Assembly: GCA_942490535.1 (NCBI GenBank)
Contig: CALNXQ010000005.1
Location: 2,108,001-2,172,000 of the forward strand
Direction of reading: 5' to 3'
Length of the DNA stretch: 64,000 nt
Source: JAEINY01 sp942490535
Lineage (GTDB): Bacteria; Bacteroidota; Bacteroidia; Bacteroidales; Marinilabiliaceae
In this document: piece after piece, positions 59,758 through 64,000 of the stretch
Numbering within the stretch: the stretch's first letter is position 1
Layout of the letters: each line of letters opens with the position of its first letter
Notes under the pieces: generated by a model
Told to the model about the DNA's origin: nothing
Database searches by the model: none
Seen by the model: only the letters and a program-made list of their open reading frames with translations
Program-made: the position numbers and the translations under genes

Positions 59758-61325
59758 AATTGGGATTTTTATTGATATGTATGTTGGTATCATCTATTGC
59801 CTATTCGCAAAAAATATCGAGAAGTGAATATGAGGAACGCTTACGAGATTTAAGGGATTGTAATTCTATTCCGATTTTGTCAAAAAGTCAGATGTATTCT
59901 GATTTTGACTATTTGATTGAGATAATAGAAAGTTTTAATCCTCAAATTCATTTTAGAGATTCCATAACTGGAGGTGATATGATAAGTGAAATGGAAGACC
60001 TTCGTAAAGAGATCGTGAAGGTACAATGTATGGAAGATTTTATTCTGTTGATAAATAAAGTATTGGGTCATGTGTTGGATAGACATTGCAGACATGCAGG
60101 GAATTTGTATTTCTATAGGAATTCTGTTTATAAAAAAGACATTAAACGTTATGGGTTGGGCGAAAATGTGTTTGGAATCAATTTGAATTACTCCTCATTA
60201 ATTAATACAAGTCGCAAGGTGCTTTGTGAGGTTTTATATAGAGATGGAGATTATTTCACACTTCATCCTATCTCAATACAATCCAATGGTGAAACATGCA
60301 CGATCCCGGGTGGAACACAAATCGTATCAATTAATGGTGTTAAACTAAGCGAATATGTAAAGAGTACTAAAGAAATACAAGATTTGATACGTTGGGATTT
60401 TGAAAGACAAACTTATTTTGTTCACGGTACGCTGTATCAACCAAAGGAAATGAAAGTCCGGAGTTTTAAGTATAGCACAAACAATGAGAAGGAAATTATC
60501 TCTAACGAAGGTAATGGTTTAACCATTCAAAACGGGGAATGCTCTGCCACCAAGAAGATCAATCCTCAAGTTCTCTATTTAAAGAGCGATTCCATCCTTT
60601 ATATAAGACTACCTTATATGAGTGTAGAGTTGTTACAGGAGTATAAAAGAGAATTGAGGTATTTCCGGGGGCACGAGCTGAAATCTGTGGTAATAGATGT
60701 GCGGGGAAATGAAGGTGGGAACGATAATACTTGGATGGAATTGCTGAAGCATATAATCGATAAACCTGTTGAAAAGAGAATGAAACTGGCAGTTAATAAG
60801 AATGATCAGGTGAAGTCGAGTTTTGAGAGAAGGAGGCAAAAAACGATTTATGTGGAACAGGTACCTTATTTGAACAATTCAGAATACTATGTAGCTTATG
60901 ACGAATCAGAATTGATTAAACCTAAGATGGGATCCCTCCGCTTTAACGGAGAAGTTATAGTTATGGTAGATGAAAATATTTTTTCATCTACCGGTGCATT
61001 TGCTTCTACCGCTTCACGAAATAACAAAATTAGAACAATTGGGATGCGAACAAATTACCTTATGGGGCAAGGTTTGTCTCCTGATCTTTTTGTCTTGCCA
61101 GAATCTAAATTCTGTTTCTTTATGGAAAAGTATATTGATATTACTGATTTAACAGATTTAGAAAGTGTTTATAATGATAAGCCAGAGGTCTCGATCAGTG
61201 TTCCGATAAGTTATTATATGAGAAAAGCATGTAATGATGTTGATTTTAGTACTGAAGAATCTTTAGTAAATGAGGATGAATTTTTCAAGAAAGTGTTGAC
61301 ATATATAAGGTCTAGTAATGAATAA
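59754..61325 (+). CDS. S41 family (tail-specific-like) peptidase, exported
   Basis: A 523-residue protein with a Sec signal peptide (LGFLLICMLVSSIAYSQ). The C-terminal third has the S41 fold: IRLPYMSVELLQEY, VVIDVRGNEGGNDNTWMELL, and the catalytic region NIFSSTGAFASTASRN with the Ser nucleophile; a PDZ-like domain may be in the middle. Its overlap of 4 bp with the radical SAM gene and 8 bp with the C39 ABC transporter gene puts it firmly in the RiPP operon. A periplasmic or surface peptidase could trim the exported peptide, or protect the cell by digesting it. Confidence 0.85.
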   Translation: MKLGFLLICMLVSSIAYSQKISRSEYEERLRDLRDCNSIPILSKSQMYSDFDYLIEIIESFNPQIHFRDSITGGDMISEMEDLRKEIVKVQCMEDFILLINKVLGHVLDRHCRHAGNLYFYRNSVYKKDIKRYGLGENVFGINLNYSSLINTSRKVLCEVLYRDGDYFTLHPISIQSNGETCTIPGGTQIVSINGVKLSEYVKSTKEIQDLIRWDFERQTYFVHGTLYQPKEMKVRSFKYSTNNEKEIISNEGNGLTIQNGECSATKKINPQVLYLKSDSILYIRLPYMSVELLQEYKRELRYFRGHELKSVVIDVRGNEGGNDNTWMELLKHIIDKPVEKRMKLAVNKNDQVKSSFERRRQKTIYVEQVPYLNNSEYYVAYDESELIKPKMGSLRFNGEVIVMVDENIFSSTGAFASTASRNNKIRTIGMRTNYLMGQGLSPDLFVLPESKFCFFMEKYIDITDLTDLESVYNDKPEVSISVPISYYMRKACNDVDFSTEESLVNEDEFFKKVLTYIRSSNE

Positions 61326-63510
61326 GAGATTAAGTTTTATTTCACAACCCGATACCATGGACTGTGGTTCTACCTGCCTGCAAATGATTGCAAATTATCA
61401 TGGCAGGCACTATTCATTAAAAACGTTACGAGATCGTTGTCATATTTCAAGAGAAGGCGTTTCTCTGCTTGGTATCAGTGATGCGGCTGAAAGTATTGGC
61501 TTTCGATCGATGGGGGTGAAAATCAGTTTTGAACGGCTTGCTAAAGAAGCTCCATTGCCATTTATAGCGCATTGGAATCAGGAGCATTTTGTGGTTGTTT
61601 ACAAAATCCGGAAGGATAAAGTCTGGGTAGCCGATCCGGCACATGGGAAGGTGGTCTATTTAAAGAATGAATTTTTGAAATGTTGGGGCAGTACAGTAAA
61701 TGGTGAAGATCATCAAGGGATCTGTCTGTTACTGGAACCCACCCCCGATTTTTATGCTCAAAAAGATGATCAGCCCGATAAGTCGGGTTTTTCCTTTTTG
61801 TTCAAATACCTCAAGCCACACAAGAAATTTATCCTCCAACTGGTTTTAGGCTTGTTGGTGGGTAGTTTGCTGCAGTTGTTGTTTCCATTTTTAACTCAGG
61901 CTGTTGTTGATGTGGGGATCAATACCCGCAATGTCAACTTTATCTATCTGGTCTTGATGGCTCAACTGATGTTATTCATCAGCCGTATGAGCGTTGAGTT
62001 TATCCGATCCTGGATCATGCTGCACATTAGTACACGCATTAATATTTCCCTGATCAGTGATTTTTTGATCAAGCTGATGCGCTTACCCATCCGGTTTTTT
62101 GATAGCAAGATGACCGGTGATATTATTCAACGCATTGAAGATCATTCAAGGATCGAAAATTTTCTGACCGGCCAGACCTTATCTGTATTGTTCTCCATGG
62201 TCAACTTGTTGCTTTTTGGCGCAGTTTTGATTTACTACAATGTGAAGATTTTTATCGTGTTTTTGATTGGTAGTTCCCTTTACTTTATATGGGTGAGTCT
62301 GTTTATGAGGAAGCGAAGGGATATTGATTACAAACGATTTGCCCAGATGTCATCCGAGCAGAGTAACCTCATACAGTTAATCACCGGCATGCAGGAGATT
62401 AAACTGAACAACTGCGAGAAGCAAAAACGATGGGAGTGGGAGCGTATTCAGGCCAATTTATTTCGGGTGAACGTGCAGAGCCTCTCCTTAAGTCAATATC
62501 AGCAATTAGGTGGACTCTTTTTCAATGAGACAAAGAATATTTTAATTACCATCATGGCCGCTTATGCTGTCGTGCAAGGGCAAATGACCTTGGGGATGAT
62601 GTTGTCGGTCCAATATATCTTAGGGCAATTGAATAGTCCCATCGACCAGATGATCAGTTTTATTCATTCGGCACAGGATGCTAAAATTAGTTTGGAACGC
62701 TTGGGAGAGATTCACAATAAGGAAGATGAAGAAGATTTGGAAGCAGATCGTTTAACGGAATTACCTGCCAAAAATAATTTGTTAATTAAGAATGTGACTT
62801 TTCAATATGAGGGACCGCATTCCCCTAAAGTGTTGGATAATGTGACCATCCCTATACCGGCACGAAAAATCACGGCCATTGTAGGTACCAGTGGGAGTGG
62901 TAAAACCACTTTGATTAAGATGTTGCTGGGATTCTATGCGCCTGTTGAAGGGGAGATTAAAGTAGGTGAAAATAGTCTTACTAATTTCAACCAGGGCTGG
63001 TGGCGCAGTAAATGCGGCGTGGTGATGCAGGATGGTTATATCTTTTCAGATTCTATTGCCAAAAATATTGCCGTGAGTGATGAGGTGATTGATAAAAAGA
63101 AATTGCTCTACGCGGTGAAGGTAGCCAATATTCAGGAGTATGTCGAAAGTCTGCCGTTGGGGTATAATACAAAAATAGGGCAGGAAGGCGTTGGTCTCAG
63201 TCAGGGACAAAAACAGCGTATTCTAATAGCCCGGGCCGTTTACAAAGATCCCGAGTATATTTTTCTGGATGAGGCCACCAATGCCTTGGATGCCAATAAT
63301 GAGAAAGTGATCATGGAAAATCTGGATCAATTTTTCAGGGGGCGTACCGTTATTGTGGTGGCGCACCGGTTGAGTACGGTACGTAATGCGGATCAAATTA
63401 TTGTGTTGGAAAAAGGACGCATTGTAGAAACGGGGTCACACCATGAGTTAGTTGATCGGTCTGGGGCATATTTTAATCTTGTTAAGAATCAATTAGAATT
63501 GGGAGGATAG
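61318..63510 (+). CDS. C39 peptidase-containing ABC exporter (RiPP leader cleavage and export)
   Basis: A 730-residue peptidase-ABC transporter. N-terminal C39 domain with catalytic Cys 16 (DCGSTC), His 90 (EHFVVVY) and Asp 106 (ADPAHG), which cuts after the double Gly of leaders; then a six-helix membrane domain (about 165-445) and ATPase with Walker A (IVGTSGSGKTTLIKML), signature LSQGQKQRILIA and Walker B YIFLDEATNALD. It is downstream of, and overlaps, the S41 gene; the adjacent HlyD-type gene makes the periplasmic link. Its substrate is almost certainly the GG-leader peptide at 57865. Confidence 0.95.
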   Translation: MNKRLSFISQPDTMDCGSTCLQMIANYHGRHYSLKTLRDRCHISREGVSLLGISDAAESIGFRSMGVKISFERLAKEAPLPFIAHWNQEHFVVVYKIRKDKVWVADPAHGKVVYLKNEFLKCWGSTVNGEDHQGICLLLEPTPDFYAQKDDQPDKSGFSFLFKYLKPHKKFILQLVLGLLVGSLLQLLFPFLTQAVVDVGINTRNVNFIYLVLMAQLMLFISRMSVEFIRSWIMLHISTRINISLISDFLIKLMRLPIRFFDSKMTGDIIQRIEDHSRIENFLTGQTLSVLFSMVNLLLFGAVLIYYNVKIFIVFLIGSSLYFIWVSLFMRKRRDIDYKRFAQMSSEQSNLIQLITGMQEIKLNNCEKQKRWEWERIQANLFRVNVQSLSLSQYQQLGGLFFNETKNILITIMAAYAVVQGQMTLGMMLSVQYILGQLNSPIDQMISFIHSAQDAKISLERLGEIHNKEDEEDLEADRLTELPAKNNLLIKNVTFQYEGPHSPKVLDNVTIPIPARKITAIVGTSGSGKTTLIKMLLGFYAPVEGEIKVGENSLTNFNQGWWRSKCGVVMQDGYIFSDSIAKNIAVSDEVIDKKKLLYAVKVANIQEYVESLPLGYNTKIGQEGVGLSQGQKQRILIARAVYKDPEYIFLDEATNALDANNEKVIMENLDQFFRGRTVIVVAHRLSTVRNADQIIVLEKGRIVETGSHHELVDRSGAYFNLVKNQLELGG

Positions 63511-63589
63511 TTATCGCTTTTAGCCATTTGCTGTTAGCTATCGGCTACAGCTCGTATACTACTGTCCACTGACTAATGACTAATAAACT
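63511..63589. other. Spacer with short degenerate repeats before the HlyD-type gene
   Basis: 79 bp between the C39 transporter and the HlyD-like gene. It holds TTAGCC, GTTAGCTATCGGCTAC and ACTGTCCACTGACTAATGAC, i.e. repeated TAGC/GCTA and ACTG/GACT words. No ORF, no classic terminator. Confidence 0.5.
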
Positions 63590-64000
63590 ATGAATAATCG
63601 TTTAAAAATAACCGAGACGGAAGCTGAACAAATTAATTTACGCAGTGATGAAGTAAAAGAGATCATGGGGCAAATCCCCAATCGGATCATTCGTTATGGT
63701 ATTACAGTCATTGCCCTGATTATTGTAGCAATCTTCATTTTCGCCTTCTTTTTTAAGTATCCCGATGTGATTACCGGCCGTTTCTATTTGCAAACGGCCC
63801 ATCCGCCCGCATTTATGTTGGCCCGGTCCTCCGGTAAAATTCAATCCCTGCTGGTGAGTGAGGCTGAGGCCGTAAATGAAGGTGCTTTGTTGTCGGTCAT
63901 CGAAAATGCTACTTCTCTGACAGCCTATCAGCACTTAAAACAGTTTCTGCTGCAAAATGAAATACCTCAGGGAAGTGCCTTGGTAAAGCCGGATATGGTA
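63590..64000 (+). CDS. HlyD-family membrane fusion protein, 5' part (3' end outside window)
   Basis: The first 137 residues of a periplasmic adaptor. N-terminal cytoplasmic part (NRLKITETEAEQINLRSDEV), one membrane helix (about 42-60, GITVIALIIVAIFIFAFFF), then the start of a biotinyl-lipoyl-like hairpin: ARSSGKIQSLLVSEAEAVNEGALLSVIEN. It runs off the right edge. It should link the C39 ABC exporter to an outer-membrane channel, as usual in GG-leader RiPP clusters of Bacteroidota. Confidence 0.9.
   Translation, partial: MNNRLKITETEAEQINLRSDEVKEIMGQIPNRIIRYGITVIALIIVAIFIFAFFFKYPDVITGRFYLQTAHPPAFMLARSSGKIQSLLVSEAEAVNEGALLSVIENATSLTAYQHLKQFLLQNEIPQGSALVKPDMV

Noticed and set aside
63638..63934. 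98-aa minus-strand ORF
   Set aside because: Antisense shadow of the HlyD-type gene.

Overview
The window looks like chromosomal DNA of a marine-type member of the Bacteroidota, probably close to Marinilabiliales/Bacteroidales. The evidence is its gene families: a TonB-dependent receptor with an N-terminal carboxypeptidase-regulatory-like domain, ExbB-ExbD-ExbD-TonB, a TamB-like giant protein, a DUF2752/TM2 pair, a GG-leader radical-SAM peptide cluster and a rel-fur-purA string. Promoter elements of the Bacteroidota type (TAnnTTTG, sometimes with a TTG/TTTG box about 20 bp upstream) also occur. No rRNA, tRNA, tmRNA or CRISPR array was seen.

Layout. 1-5.2 kb: end of a DUF4831-like protein, dipeptidase PepD, an MFS transporter and an AbgT-family transporter. 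5.2-5.5 kb: phased repeat array A. 5.7-8.1 kb: two envelope lipoproteins. 8.3-10.6 kb: K+ channel, a PLP amino-acid aldolase/racemase-like enzyme and a GNAT protein. 10.6-15 kb: purA, fur and rel, one co-directional string. 15-18.6 kb: two-subunit M16 protease and a FabK/nitronate-monooxygenase-like enzyme. 18.9-25.9 kb: desaturase, RNA methyltransferase, small envelope proteins, a heme-binding protein, array B and a TonB-dependent receptor. 26-32.6 kb: two ClC paralogues around dus and a NUMOD4/HNH gene, then TM2 and DUF2752. 32.8-36.8 kb: glyA, a TSUP permease, a complete IS256-family element and array C. 36.8-43.8 kb: TonB system and TamB. 43.8-48.7 kb: tsaD, then a compact PqqD / small peptide / HprK-like kinase / S26 peptidase / ABC exporter locus. 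48.7-57.2 kb: ECF sigma with a membrane-anchored partner, smpB, Yip1, miaA, a propeller protein, a cyclase-HD protein and an M49-like peptidase. 57.4-64 kb: a GG-leader radical-SAM RiPP cluster running off the right edge.

Two things stand out. First, the locus at 44964-48686 has the parts of a RiPP pathway: a stand-alone PqqD-type recognition element, a 72-residue peptide whose leader carries a YxxPxI motif like that of lasso leaders, an HPr-kinase-like enzyme, a signal-peptidase-like protease and an exporter. It has no cyclase or other classical modifying enzyme, so phosphorylation may be its main modification. Second, three different degenerate arrays with a near-exact 21-bp period (about two DNA turns) sit at 5.2, 23.2 and 36.5 kb. 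All three lie between convergent genes, in the only long tail-to-tail gaps of the window, and an IS256-family element has inserted at the edge of one of them.
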